Shown: positions 33,700-41,903 of the stretch, in pieces
Position numbering within the stretch: the stretch's first letter is position 1
How the letters are laid out: each line of letters opens with the position of its first letter
Source: Kitasatospora sp. NBC_00374
Lineage (GTDB): Bacteria > Actinomycetota > Actinomycetes > Streptomycetales > Streptomycetaceae
Assembly: GCF_041434935.1 (NCBI RefSeq)
Contig: NZ_CP107964.1
Span: 8,043,001-8,107,000 of the forward strand
Direction: 5' to 3'
DNA: 64,000 bases
The notes under the pieces: generated by a model
Database searches by the model: none
What the model was told of the DNA's origin: nothing
What the model saw: the letters and a program-made list of their open reading frames with translations, nothing else
Position numbers and translations under genes: made by a program

Positions 33700-35499
33700 T
33701 CAGGGGGCCGGCGGGGTGGCGAAGGGCGCGCTCCAGGTCTGGTTGGGCTGATAGGTACCGCAGGGGTAGGTCGTGACGGCGGCACCCGTGTTGTCGAGGG
33801 CACCGCCGGCGATGTCGGCACACCGGCCGTCGGCCTTGAGCCGGCCGGCCCGGTCGTACGTCCAGAGCTGCTTCGGGTCGCCGCCGTTGCAGGTGGCGAG
33901 CTTCAGCCCGGTGCTCGCACCGGAGAGACACAGTCCGGGGTCGGCGAGCGAGGCGATCCGGCCGTCGCCCAGGCGCTGCCACTGCTGGTTGCCGTTGCCG
34001 GTGCAGGCGTACAGCCCGACGACGGCGCCGCCGGTGGCCCCGCCGTAGGCGTCGAGGCAGTGGGCGAAGCCCTGGAAGCCGGGCTGGGCGGCCTGGATCT
34101 GGCCGACCGGCAGGGCGGCGCCGCAGCTGCCGGGCTCGACGGTGTACATCGCGTTGTCGTGGCTGCCGATGGTGGCGGTGAGGGAGCCCTGCACCGGGCC
34201 GGTGGTGTGGGTCCACAGGTTCCTGGCGGTGCGGGTGCAGCCGAGGTTGCCGAAGCCGAGCCGGGCGAGGTCCAGCGTGTACGTGGTGGCCGTGGCGTTC
34301 TTGTTCAGGACGACCACCGCGCGGGCGCCGTCGGCCAGCGGCTTGACCACCACGTCGACGCCGGAGCCGTTGGCGGCGCCCTGCCGGGAGGCCAGGTACC
34401 CGCCGGCGGTGGTGTCCTGGTCGACCGCGATGATGTCGCTGTTCCTGAGGATGTCCAGCTGCGGCGCGTACGTGGCCGGGTCGGCCGCCATTCTGCGCAC
34501 ATCGGTGCTGATCATGAGCGGGGAGCCCATGGCCGACCACAGGGCGAACTGACTGCGCTGCTCGGCGAGGGTGAGCTGGTTGTTGTCGCCGATCAGCAGC
34601 ATGTCGGCGTCGTTGTGGTTGCCGGGGCCGTTGTAGCGGGCCAGGGCGACGGTGTCGGCGAAGTTCTGCAGGACACCGCCCTCGTAGTAGTCGCCGCCGT
34701 GCGGCCAGTCCCACGCCGAGGTGGTCGTGCCGTGCCAGACGGCGATGTCGGGGCTGACCCGCCACATCTGGCCGAGCCCGCGGACCCAGTCCATCGCCTG
34801 GTACTTGGTGCTGCTCGACGGCGCGGCGCCGGCGGGCGCGGACTCGTTGAAGAGGATCTTGCGCGAGTTGCTCGCGGTGGCCGTGTTGAGCGCGTTCGCC
34901 GTGGAGGTGAACTCCTGCTGCCGGTTGGTCCAGGTGGTGCCGCAGTTGTCCAGCTTGAGCGAGTCGGCGCCCCAGTAGGCGAGGGAGTTGGCGTCGGCCT
35001 GCTCGTGGCCCATGACACCGCCGGGCACGCCCTGACAGGTGTTCACACCGGACGTGCTGTAGAGGCCGACCTCCATGCCCTGGGCGTGGACGTAGCCGGC
35101 GTAGTCGGTGAGCTCCCAGTCGAAGCCCGGCTGGCTGCTTCCGCTCCAGCTCGCCGCGCCGTGGAGGTAGCCGGCGGCGGTGCGCTGCATCCAGCAGTCG
35201 TCCACGGTGAGGTTGGTGTAACCGGCCGCGACCAGCCCGGTGTCCTTCATGGCCTTGGCCTGGTCCTGCATGAACTGCTGGAAGGAGTAGCCGGTCCTGG
35301 TGCCGTCGAGGCGGGCCTGGGGGCTGCAGGTGAAGCGGGCCCAGTTGTTGAAACCCATCATCGGCTTCGCGCCGATCGGGGAGTTGGTGTTCGCCGCGAC
35401 GGTGTCCGCCGAGGCTTCGGCGGCGGTGGTGGCCGCCAGTCCGGCGGCGGCGAGGACGGCCGCCGATCCGAGTCCGACCAGCCGCTGGTGCCATCTCAT
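33700..35499 (-). CDS. Secreted GH27 alpha-galactosidase with ricin-type lectin module
   Basis: A 599-residue secreted enzyme that removes terminal alpha-galactose (or beta-arabinopyranose) residues. Signal peptide 1-31. The GH27 barrel starts with PMMGFNNWARFTC. The nucleophile is D184 in ADSLKLDNCG and the acid/base is D251 in RVSPD. After a C-terminal beta domain comes a ricin/CBM13 beta-trefoil (about 470-595) with QW motifs NQQWQ, KQLWT and NQTWS. GGAG lies 7 bases before the ATG. The upstream region carries phased repeats that suggest sugar-responsive control. Confidence 0.92.
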   Translation of the reverse strand: MRWHQRLVGLGSAAVLAAAGLAATTAAEASADTVAANTNSPIGAKPMMGFNNWARFTCSPQARLDGTRTGYSFQQFMQDQAKAMKDTGLVAAGYTNLTVDDCWMQRTAAGYLHGAASWSGSSQPGFDWELTDYAGYVHAQGMEVGLYSTSGVNTCQGVPGGVMGHEQADANSLAYWGADSLKLDNCGTTWTNRQQEFTSTANALNTATASNSRKILFNESAPAGAAPSSSTKYQAMDWVRGLGQMWRVSPDIAVWHGTTTSAWDWPHGGDYYEGGVLQNFADTVALARYNGPGNHNDADMLLIGDNNQLTLAEQRSQFALWSAMGSPLMISTDVRRMAADPATYAPQLDILRNSDIIAVDQDTTAGGYLASRQGAANGSGVDVVVKPLADGARAVVVLNKNATATTYTLDLARLGFGNLGCTRTARNLWTHTTGPVQGSLTATIGSHDNAMYTVEPGSCGAALPVGQIQAAQPGFQGFAHCLDAYGGATGGAVVGLYACTGNGNQQWQRLGDGRIASLADPGLCLSGASTGLKLATCNGGDPKQLWTYDRAGRLKADGRCADIAGGALDNTGAAVTTYPCGTYQPNQTWSAPFATPPAP

Positions 35500-35535
35500 G
35501 GGGATGCTCCGAACATGGAGGATGGTGAACGAATA

Positions 35536-35572
35536 TGCTCGAAGAGTCAGATGTTCGAGCAATTTTGAGCAA
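35536..35572 (-). promoter_or_regulatory. Phased operator repeats upstream of alpha-galactosidase
   Basis: TGCTCGAA (35536-35543) and TTCGAGCA (35554-35561) form a perfect inverted repeat with a 10-base spacer. A third half-site, TTTGAGCAA (35564-35572), repeats TTCGAGCAA exactly 10 bases downstream, so it falls on the same helix face. The cluster lies 37-73 bases before the ATG, in an AT-rich island, where it would overlap the promoter. Confidence 0.55.
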
Positions 35573-35699
35573 ACCGTGGCAGTCATCGCGAGGGGAGTCA
35601 AGAGCTGCGGCGGCGGAAACGGCCTCGGGCGCCGACTCGGTCCGACGGCCCCGAACGCCCCCGGATCCCGTTGTCGGTACCGGCTGGCATAGTGCTCAC

Positions 35700-36524
35700 A
35701 TGCTCGCCACCCGTGCTGACCTGGGCCGCCGCACAGTCGACCCGCACACCGCCGAGGCGTACGCCGCCGCGTCGCGTACTGCCGACCCGCACGCCACCGA
35801 GGCGCGTACCGCCGACCCCGCGCCGACCGCCGGCCGTTCGGCGGGTCTGTCGCTGCTCGGCGACTTCGAGGTCCACCTGACCGTCAACGCCGACGACGCC
35901 GACGCGCTCGCCGAGTGGGCGGCCGGCCAGGGCCTGAAGTTCACGCACATCCTGCTGGACCGCGGCACGGCCGCCGTCTCCCAGCCGATGCTGACGCTCC
36001 GCGGCTCCGGGTCCTACGGCGAGGTCGCCGCCTCCACCCGGCGCACCGCGCGGCGGATGGCGGGTGCCGGGTTCACCGTCCTGCGGGTGAAGATCGAGTC
36101 GGTCCCCTGGGCCGAGGGGGTCCCGCAGTCGGACGCCGACGCGGTGCGGCTGGGCCCGGAGCGCTACTTCGAACACCACGTCAAACTGCTGCTTGGCCCG
36201 TCGGAGCGGACCGACGGCCTCGCGGACCTGGCCGTCCGCCACGGCGCCCACCTGTCGCGCAACGCCCGCCGGGTGCGCCCCGACGGTCTGCGGGAGCGGT
36301 TCGTCACACAGCGCTGCCGCCTCGTCGGGCTGGCCGCGGCCGGCCGCCGGCTGGACGCCCTGCTCGCGGACCTGACCGCGGACGGCCGCCGGATCGCCTC
36401 GGTGGAACGGGAGTTCGTGGCCCTGGACAGCGACGAGACGCTCGACGCCGGATGGATCGACGAGGCCGACCGGGCGGACGAGACCGGCACCGCTCACCAC
36501 GACAGGGAGGGAACCCCCCGATGA
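35700..36524 (+). CDS. Unknown protein with internal duplication, coupled to a nucleotidyltransferase
   Basis: A 274-residue soluble protein I cannot assign. The first ~50 residues are low complexity with three imperfect repeats of the type TADPHATEA. Two similar halves follow. The first has DFEVHLTVNADD, KFTHILLDRG and AGAGFTVLRVKIESVPWAEG. The second has YFEHHVKLLL, HGAHLSRNARRV and RFVTQRC. This suggests two ferredoxin-like folds. Its stop overlaps the ATG of the nucleotidyltransferase gene (ATGA), so the two products are made together. The start ATG 35700 lacks a clear ribosome site and could be internal. Confidence 0.7.
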   Translation: MLATRADLGRRTVDPHTAEAYAAASRTADPHATEARTADPAPTAGRSAGLSLLGDFEVHLTVNADDADALAEWAAGQGLKFTHILLDRGTAAVSQPMLTLRGSGSYGEVAASTRRTARRMAGAGFTVLRVKIESVPWAEGVPQSDADAVRLGPERYFEHHVKLLLGPSERTDGLADLAVRHGAHLSRNARRVRPDGLRERFVTQRCRLVGLAAAGRRLDALLADLTADGRRIASVEREFVALDSDETLDAGWIDEADRADETGTAHHDREGTPR

Positions 36525-37819
36525 CCAGCAACCAGGCCGACCAGGCCGACCAGGCGGACCACGCCGACGGCGGGGCCGCCGACTGGGACAGCCTCGACTA
36601 CGGGCCCTGGGAGGAGGTGGTGCTGCCGCGCACGCCCCCGACCGAGGAGATCCGCGAGCGGCTCGACCTGCCGCGCAGCATCCGGCCGATCGACGACGAC
36701 GCGGTCACCCAGCAGCCGGTCTTCGACCCGGCCCTGGCCGGCTACTCCCGGGCGCTGCGGCCCAGCGAGCCCGCCTTCGCGGACCCTGAGGTCGCCGAGC
36801 GCTGGCTCCGGGCCCGCCGGGAGGCGCTGAACACCGTGCTGTCCGCCGTCGCCGGGTCCGCCTGGGCCGACCACCTGGTGCTGCGCGGCAGCGTCCTGCT
36901 CCGCGCGTGGTACGGCGAGGCGGCCCGGGAGCCGGGCGACCTCGACTTCGTGGTGCGGCCCGAGGACTGGGAGCTGGAGGACGAGCGCACCGACCGGATG
37001 ATCGGAGAGATCGCGGCGGGCGCGGAGCGGCTCTCCGGCCGGGTCCGGCTGCACGCCGACCGGGCCGCCGCCGACGAGATCTGGACCTACAGCCGGGTGC
37101 CGGGCCGCCGCCTGGTGCTGCCCTGGAGCGCCCCGGGCCTGCCCGGAGGCACCGTCCAGCTCGACTTCGTCTTCACCGAGCACCTCCCGGCCGAGCCCGC
37201 ACCGGCCGAACTCCCGGGCGTCAGCGGTGCACTGACGGCGGCGACGCGTGAGCTGTCGCTGGCCTGGAAGGTCCTCTGGCTGGTGTCGGACAACCACCCG
37301 CAGGGCAAGGACCTCTACGACGCCGTCCTGCTCGCCGACTCCACCGAGGTGTCGTACGACCTGCTGCGGGAGGTGTTCCTGCTGGCCGACGAGAGCTGGG
37401 GCGGCTGGCCCGTGGTGCCCGGCCAGCTCGCCGAACTCGAGGTCGACTGGGACGAGTTCCGCAAGGACTACCCGTACCTGGCCGACTCCTGCGCCGAGCT
37501 CCCGGCCCGGCTGGCCGCCGCGCTCGCGCCGACCTTCGGCGGCCGGACCGAGTACACGCTGCGGGCGCACTGGCTCACGCCGCTGATCGAGGAGCTGCGG
37601 GCGGTGCTCGCCGAGTCGGGGATGGACGAGGCCCAGCAGCGGCTCGCCCGGCGCTATCCGCAGGACGCCGACTGGCTGGTGGTCACGGCCGAGCTGCTGG
37701 ACGGCGACCTGGAGCGGGCCCATGACGTGGTCGCCGGGCGGTTCGGCGAGTCGGAGTACCGGCTCCAGCGGGTCCGCCGGGCCGCCGACGGCCTCGCGGC
37801 GGCCCGCGCAGGAGGCTGA
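36521..37819 (+). CDS. AbiEii/AbiGii-type nucleotidyltransferase
   Basis: A 432-residue protein. The nucleotidyltransferase core shows LRGSVLLRAWYG (GS at 123-124), GDLDFVV (D140, D142), VQLDFVF (D215), K250 in SLAWKVLWL and GKDLYDAVLLA. All expected motifs of the AbiEii/MenT fold are therefore present. It is longer than AbiEii, with a ~120-residue N-terminal and a ~100-residue C-terminal extension. GGGAGGG precedes the ATG, which overlaps the upstream gene's stop. AbiEii relatives act as toxins that add nucleotides to tRNA or other targets. Whether the upstream protein is an antitoxin or a partner enzyme is open. Confidence 0.82.
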   Translation: MTSNQADQADQADHADGGAADWDSLDYGPWEEVVLPRTPPTEEIRERLDLPRSIRPIDDDAVTQQPVFDPALAGYSRALRPSEPAFADPEVAERWLRARREALNTVLSAVAGSAWADHLVLRGSVLLRAWYGEAAREPGDLDFVVRPEDWELEDERTDRMIGEIAAGAERLSGRVRLHADRAAADEIWTYSRVPGRRLVLPWSAPGLPGGTVQLDFVFTEHLPAEPAPAELPGVSGALTAATRELSLAWKVLWLVSDNHPQGKDLYDAVLLADSTEVSYDLLREVFLLADESWGGWPVVPGQLAELEVDWDEFRKDYPYLADSCAELPARLAAALAPTFGGRTEYTLRAHWLTPLIEELRAVLAESGMDEAQQRLARRYPQDADWLVVTAELLDGDLERAHDVVAGRFGESEYRLQRVRRAADGLAAARAGG

Positions 37820-37868
37820 GCAGGCCGCGCTCCGCCCGTCGGGCCGGGCCATCGCACGGCCGGGCCGC

Positions 37869-38987
37869 TCAGTAGGACCAGGGCCGCCGCTCGCCGGGGT
37901 GCACCTCGGCGGCGAAGTCGTCGGCGAGTCGGGCGATGACGGCCCGGCCCTCGATGCCGGCGAGCCACTGCGGGGGCAGCAGGATGTCCCCGTAGTGGGC
38001 GCCCAGGAGGTTGCCGCAGATCGCTCCGGTGGAGTCGCTGTCCCCGGAGTGGTTGACGGCCAGCAGGAAGGCCGACTCGATCGGGGTACGCCTCGGCCAG
38101 TGGTCGGTGCGGGCCAGTGCCGCGTAGACGGCGATGGCCAGCGCCTCCTCCGCGACCCAGCCGGCGCCCAGGGACTCCACGGTCGCCGGATCCGCAGGGC
38201 CGGCCGCGGCGAGGTCGACCGCCCTGCGCAGCGCCGCGGTGGTCTCCTCGTGCCCGGGGTGGCCGGCGAGCAGCTCCAGGGCGCGGGCGACGGCGACGGG
38301 CAGCGAATCGCCCTCCACCAGGCGGCTGATCATGGCGGCGAAGGCCGCGGCCGCGTAGTAGCCGGTGGGGTGGCCGTGGGTGATCTGGGCGCAGCGGGCG
38401 GCAAGGTCGAAGGCGTGCCGGCCGTCCCCGCCGGTGAAGCCGAAGGGCGCCGACCGCATCACCGTGCCGCAGCCCTTGGAGTCGGGGTTGACCGGGCCGG
38501 GAGTGCCGTCGATCGGGCTGCGCGGGTCCGGGGTGTGGGCGTGCCGCAGACCCGACAGGCAGGCCCGGCCGGGGGCCCGGCGCGCGTACAGCCAGGGCTC
38601 CTCGCGCAGCCGGCCGGAGCGGTGCCGCAGGCCGTCGGCGGGCGGTGGTGCCGGGTGCTCCTGGGTGTCGAGCCAGCACAGGTAGGCGTCCATGACGAGG
38701 GCGGTCTCCGCGCCGCCGATGCCCTTCGCCATGGCCCTGGCGTAGCCGCGCAGCCGGCCTTCGGCGGTGAACAGGGTCAGCTGGGTGTCGTCGCTGATCC
38801 GGCCGACCACGCCGTCACGGTCCGGTACCGGGCCGGTGATGCCCTTCTCGCCGTACCGGGCCTCGATGGTGGTCATCGTGAGCCCTTCGACCGGAAAGCC
38901 GAGCGCGTCCCCGATCGCCCCGCCGAGCAGGCAGCCGCGCACCCGCGTGCGGTAGGCGGCCAGCTCGTCCCATCGCAGATCCCGCAC
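37869..38987 (-). CDS. ADP-ribosylglycohydrolase family protein
   Basis: A 372-residue all-helical hydrolase. The metal/ADP-ribose motifs are GCLLGGAIGDALGFPVE near residue 18, SDDTQLTLFTAEG near 65 and NHSGDSDSTGAICGNLLGA near 325. They bind two Mg ions and cleave ADP-ribose from Arg or other acceptors. The GTG start has AGGAGGGG about 12 bases upstream. It converges on the nucleotidyltransferase gene with a 49-base gap. It may act on protein ADP-ribosylation or on free ADP-ribosyl metabolites. Confidence 0.9.
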   Translation of the reverse strand: MRDLRWDELAAYRTRVRGCLLGGAIGDALGFPVEGLTMTTIEARYGEKGITGPVPDRDGVVGRISDDTQLTLFTAEGRLRGYARAMAKGIGGAETALVMDAYLCWLDTQEHPAPPPADGLRHRSGRLREEPWLYARRAPGRACLSGLRHAHTPDPRSPIDGTPGPVNPDSKGCGTVMRSAPFGFTGGDGRHAFDLAARCAQITHGHPTGYYAAAAFAAMISRLVEGDSLPVAVARALELLAGHPGHEETTAALRRAVDLAAAGPADPATVESLGAGWVAEEALAIAVYAALARTDHWPRRTPIESAFLLAVNHSGDSDSTGAICGNLLGAHYGDILLPPQWLAGIEGRAVIARLADDFAAEVHPGERRPWSY

Positions 38988-39163
38988 CGTTGCGTCCCCC
39001 TCCTGAGATGATCATCCGTCACGCATGCTAGCCGTCCGGGCCCTCCCGGCCGCACGGACCGCCGGCCGGCGGGCCGCACGCGCGCGGTCGGGGCCGGTCC
39101 GCCCGGACCGGTCGGGCGCGCACCATTGCGTGACCGGCCGTCAGAAGCCTGGGTTCCTGATCC

Positions 39164-39610
39164 ATGGACATGTCACGCAGGACGATCATCAAGGGAATGG
39201 CCGGCGGCCGTGGCCGGCGGGGTTGTCGCGCCGTCCGTCGCCGAGGCCGCCGCCGTGCCGGCCGGGAGTTCACGCTCGCCGAGCTGCGGACCTCGAACGC
39301 CTCCGGCGCGTACGCGGACCTGACGGCGGGGCTGGCAGCCCGGCTGTCCACCGTCCAGGTGGCCGATGTGCTCGCGAGCGCCGTGCACCCGACCTCCGCG
39401 CCGTCCGGCGTCGGGGCGTTCGCCGGCGAAGTCGCGGCGCCGCCCGGCGGTGGCCATCACCAGGGTGTTGGCGATCGCCAGGCCCCGGCCGACCACGACC
39501 ACCGCCGGGTGCTGGCGGTCCTGGCGTACCTGCGGGGCCGACCGTCCGCCCGCACCGTCGAGCCGCTCGGCGCCGCCGCCGGTCACCTGCCGTGGCGATG
39601 TCGTCGCGGT
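39164..39610 (+). pseudogene. Degraded gene for a Tat-exported protein
   Basis: ATG 39164/39170 opens a frame with a Tat-like start, MSRRTIIKGMAGG. The matching hydrophobic part, AVAGGVVAPSVAEAAAVPAG, is in another frame. The frame then returns with FTLAELRTSNASGAYADLTA and GLAARLSTVQVADVLASAVH before it is lost again after about 39430. At least three frame changes are needed to read it as one protein. I do not recognise the family. It looks like a true pseudogene. The ~240 bases after it up to the cyclophilin start hold nothing I can support. Confidence 0.5.
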
Positions 39611-39854
39611 CGGTTCGGGGATCGCACGCGCCCCTTCGCCCCGCCGGCCGGCGGCCGCACCGCAGGTCGCGCGCGCCGACACCGCCGCGCCGCGTGGAAC
39701 GGGGCGCCGAGGCGTACGCGGCGCTGTCGGGCGGGCATCGACGTGGAAGGACCGTGCTCGGCGTCTCCTGAGCGGCGACCCCGCCGGGCGCCGGACCCGG
39801 GATGTCGGGCGGCCGGTGCACAGCGGGCCGTCCGGGGCGTGGAAGGATGATGGC

Positions 39855-40352
39855 ATGAGTAATGACGTGTTTTTCGACATCACCATCGACGGCGCTCCGG
39901 CCGGTCGGATCGTCTTCACCCTGTTCGACGACGTAGTGCCCAAGACCGCCCAGAACTTCCGCGAGCTCGCGACCGGCCAGCACGGCTTCGGCTACGAGGG
40001 CTCCAGCTTCCACCGGGTGATCCCGGACTTCATGCTGCAGGGAGGTGACTTCACCCGCGGTGACGGCACCGGCGGCAAGAGCATCTACGGCCAGAAGTTC
40101 GCCGACGAGAACTTCAACCTTAAGCACACCAAGCCGGGCCAGCTCTCGATGGCCAACGCGGGCCGCAACACCAACGGTTCCCAGTTCTTCATCACCACGA
40201 TCGTCACCAGCTGGCTCGACGGCAAGCACGTCGTCTTCGGCGAGGTCGTCGAGGGCATGGACCTCGTGAAGAAGATCGAGAGCCTGGGCTCGCCCAGCGG
40301 CGCCCCCAGCGCCAAGATCACCATCGCGAAGTCCGGCGTCGTCGAGGCCTGA
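39855..40352 (+). CDS. Cyclophilin-type peptidyl-prolyl isomerase
   Basis: A 165-residue cytoplasmic cyclophilin that catalyses cis-trans isomerisation of Xaa-Pro bonds. The active-site segments are SSFHRVIPDFMLQGGDFTRG, GQLSMANAGRNTNGSQFFIT and WLDGKHVVFGEVVEGMD. The Trp for cyclosporin binding is present (SWLDGKH). No signal peptide; length equals the usual single-domain form. AAGGA is 8 bases before the ATG. A housekeeping gene with typical codon use. Confidence 0.95.
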   Translation: MSNDVFFDITIDGAPAGRIVFTLFDDVVPKTAQNFRELATGQHGFGYEGSSFHRVIPDFMLQGGDFTRGDGTGGKSIYGQKFADENFNLKHTKPGQLSMANAGRNTNGSQFFITTIVTSWLDGKHVVFGEVVEGMDLVKKIESLGSPSGAPSAKITIAKSGVVEA

Positions 40353-40369
40353 TCCCCGCACGCACGGCA

Positions 40370-40439
40370 GCCGCCGGCCGATGCGGCGCCGCTGTGCCGA
40401 GCTCTGCTCGGGCACGGTCGGCCCGCCTCGGCCGGCGGC
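40370..40439. terminator. Nested hairpins between cyclophilin and SDR genes
   Basis: A 12-bp outer stem (GCCGCCGGCCGA with its complement at 40428-40439) encloses an inner stem (GTGCCGAGC / GCTCGGGCAC, one bulge). It lies between convergent genes and is probably a two-way terminator. Confidence 0.6.
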
Positions 40440-40466
40440 CGGGCGTCCTGCCCGCCCCAGGGCGGT

Positions 40467-41162
40467 TCACCAGTCGAGCGGGCGCCCGTGGCGGAAGAAA
40501 CCGCCGGTCGGACCGCCGTCCGGCAGGGTCGCGGCCCAGAGCACACTGGCCGCCCCCTCCTCGACGGGCCCGCCGCCCGGGCCCCCCATGTCGGTGGCCA
40601 CCCAGCCCGGGCACACCGAGTTCACCAGCACACCGTCCGCGCGCAGCTCGGCGGCGAGCTTGCGGGTGAGCGCGTTCAGAGCCGCCTTGGAGACGCCGTA
40701 GGCGGGCGTGCCCGCGCCCATCTCCGTCAGCGATCCCGACCCGCTCGACACATTGACGATCCGGCCGTGCGCCGAGCGCCGCAGCAGCGGCACGAACGCC
40801 TCGGCGGCCCGCCAGGCGCCGATCAGATTGGTCTCCAGCGTGCGGCGCACGCTCTCCAGGTCCACGTCCACGGCCCGGTCGCCGGTGTCGTAGTTGATCG
40901 CCGCATTGTTGACCAGCACGTCCAGGCGCCCGTACCGCGACTCCACGACCCGCGCGAGCGCGTCCACCTCCTCCTGCGAGGTGACGTCGAGCCGATGCGG
41001 ACGGACGGTACCGGCCAGCCCCGCGGCGGCCCGCTCGGCGTCCTCGGGCCGGCGGGCGCACAGCAGCACGGTGTGCCCGAGCGCGGCGAGCTGACGCGCG
41101 GTCTCCCGCCCGATACCGCGGTTGGCGCCGGTCACCAGTGAGATCGGTGCGTCGGTGTCCAT
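40467..41162 (-). CDS. SDR family oxidoreductase
   Basis: A 231-residue classical short-chain dehydrogenase. The cofactor motif is TGANRGIG at residues 11-18, followed by NNAA, and the catalytic Ser-Tyr-Lys is seen in VSSGSGSL and YGVSK. After the cofactor motif comes CARRPEDAERA, with Arg residues that favour NADPH. GAGGAG precedes the ATG. It resembles carbonyl reductase-like SDRs; substrate unknown. Confidence 0.9.
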   Translation of the reverse strand: MDTDAPISLVTGANRGIGRETARQLAALGHTVLLCARRPEDAERAAAGLAGTVRPHRLDVTSQEEVDALARVVESRYGRLDVLVNNAAINYDTGDRAVDVDLESVRRTLETNLIGAWRAAEAFVPLLRRSAHGRIVNVSSGSGSLTEMGAGTPAYGVSKAALNALTRKLAAELRADGVLVNSVCPGWVATDMGGPGGGPVEEGAASVLWAATLPDGGPTGGFFRHGRPLDW

Positions 41163-41423
41163 GGCCCGCTCCTCACGCCTGGGGGTGCCCCGAACGCTAC
41201 CCCTCCATGGGCATCCGCCCGTACCGGCACCGGCGCGGAGGCCGTGCAGCCGCGCCGAGGGGCCGGTGGTGATCCGCAATCCACGGGAGCTGTCGGTAGT
41301 GTGGTGGCTACGCAGCGAAGGCTCCGGGGCTTCGCCCGACGCGGTGTCGGCCCGGGCCGGGCGATCACCTGCGGAGGGCTCGCACGGTGTGGGGCCTGGC
41401 ACGACTTCGGAGAAGAGAGACCT

Positions 41424-41627
41424 GTGGCTACTGGAACTGTGAAGTGGTTCAACGCGGAGAAGGGCTTCGGCTTCATCGAGCAGGACGGTGGCGGTCCGGA
41501 CGTCTTCGCCCACTACTCGAACATCGCCTCCTCGGGCTTCCGTGAGCTGATCGAGGGCCAGAAGGTGTCCTTCGAGGTCACCCAGGGCCAGAAGGGCCTG
41601 CAGGCGGAGAACATCGTCCCGGCCTGA
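41424..41627 (+). CDS. Cold-shock domain protein (CspA type)
   Basis: A 67-residue OB-fold RNA chaperone. GTVKWFNAEKGFGFIEQDGG carries RNP1 (KGFGFI), and DVFAHYSNI is RNP2. It binds single-stranded RNA/DNA and melts mRNA structure. The start is GTG 41424, giving the usual MATGTVKWF beginning; GAGAGA lies upstream. A strong hairpin follows at 41644-41696. A typical streptomycete copy. Confidence 0.95.
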   Translation: MATGTVKWFNAEKGFGFIEQDGGGPDVFAHYSNIASSGFRELIEGQKVSFEVTQGQKGLQAENIVPA

Positions 41628-41643
41628 GGCTCCGACACCCGGG

Positions 41644-41696
41644 CCGAGCCCGGCGCAGCCGCGCGCGAACCCCGCGCCCGGCTGCGCCGGGCTCGG
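41644..41696 (+). terminator. Strong terminator after the cold-shock gene
   Basis: An 18-bp perfect stem: CCGAGCCCGGCGCAGCCG at 41644-41661 pairs with 41679-41696. The 17-base loop can pair further (GCGCG/CGCGC). No T-run, as usual in this group. It begins 17 bases after the stop codon. Confidence 0.75.
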
Positions 41697-41903
41697 TGCT
41701 CTGCGCCGGCCTCACGTGCGGACGGGCACCCGGGCGTGGACGCGAGCGCAGCTCCTGCCGACATCGCCGCGCCTGGGAGGCGGGCCGGGGGAAGGTGGGG
41801 GAGCGACCGTCGCACGGCGGCGCTCACGGCGCGTGCTCACCCGGAAGCCGGCCGGACCCGCGCCGCCCGCAGCGAGGACGGCGGACCGCCTCGCGGAGGG
41901 AAG

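Noticed and set aside
36521..38987. Nucleotidyltransferase and ADP-ribosylglycohydrolase as one defence operon
   Set aside because: They are convergent with separate promoters and no ADP-ribosyltransferase is present; proximity alone is weak evidence.
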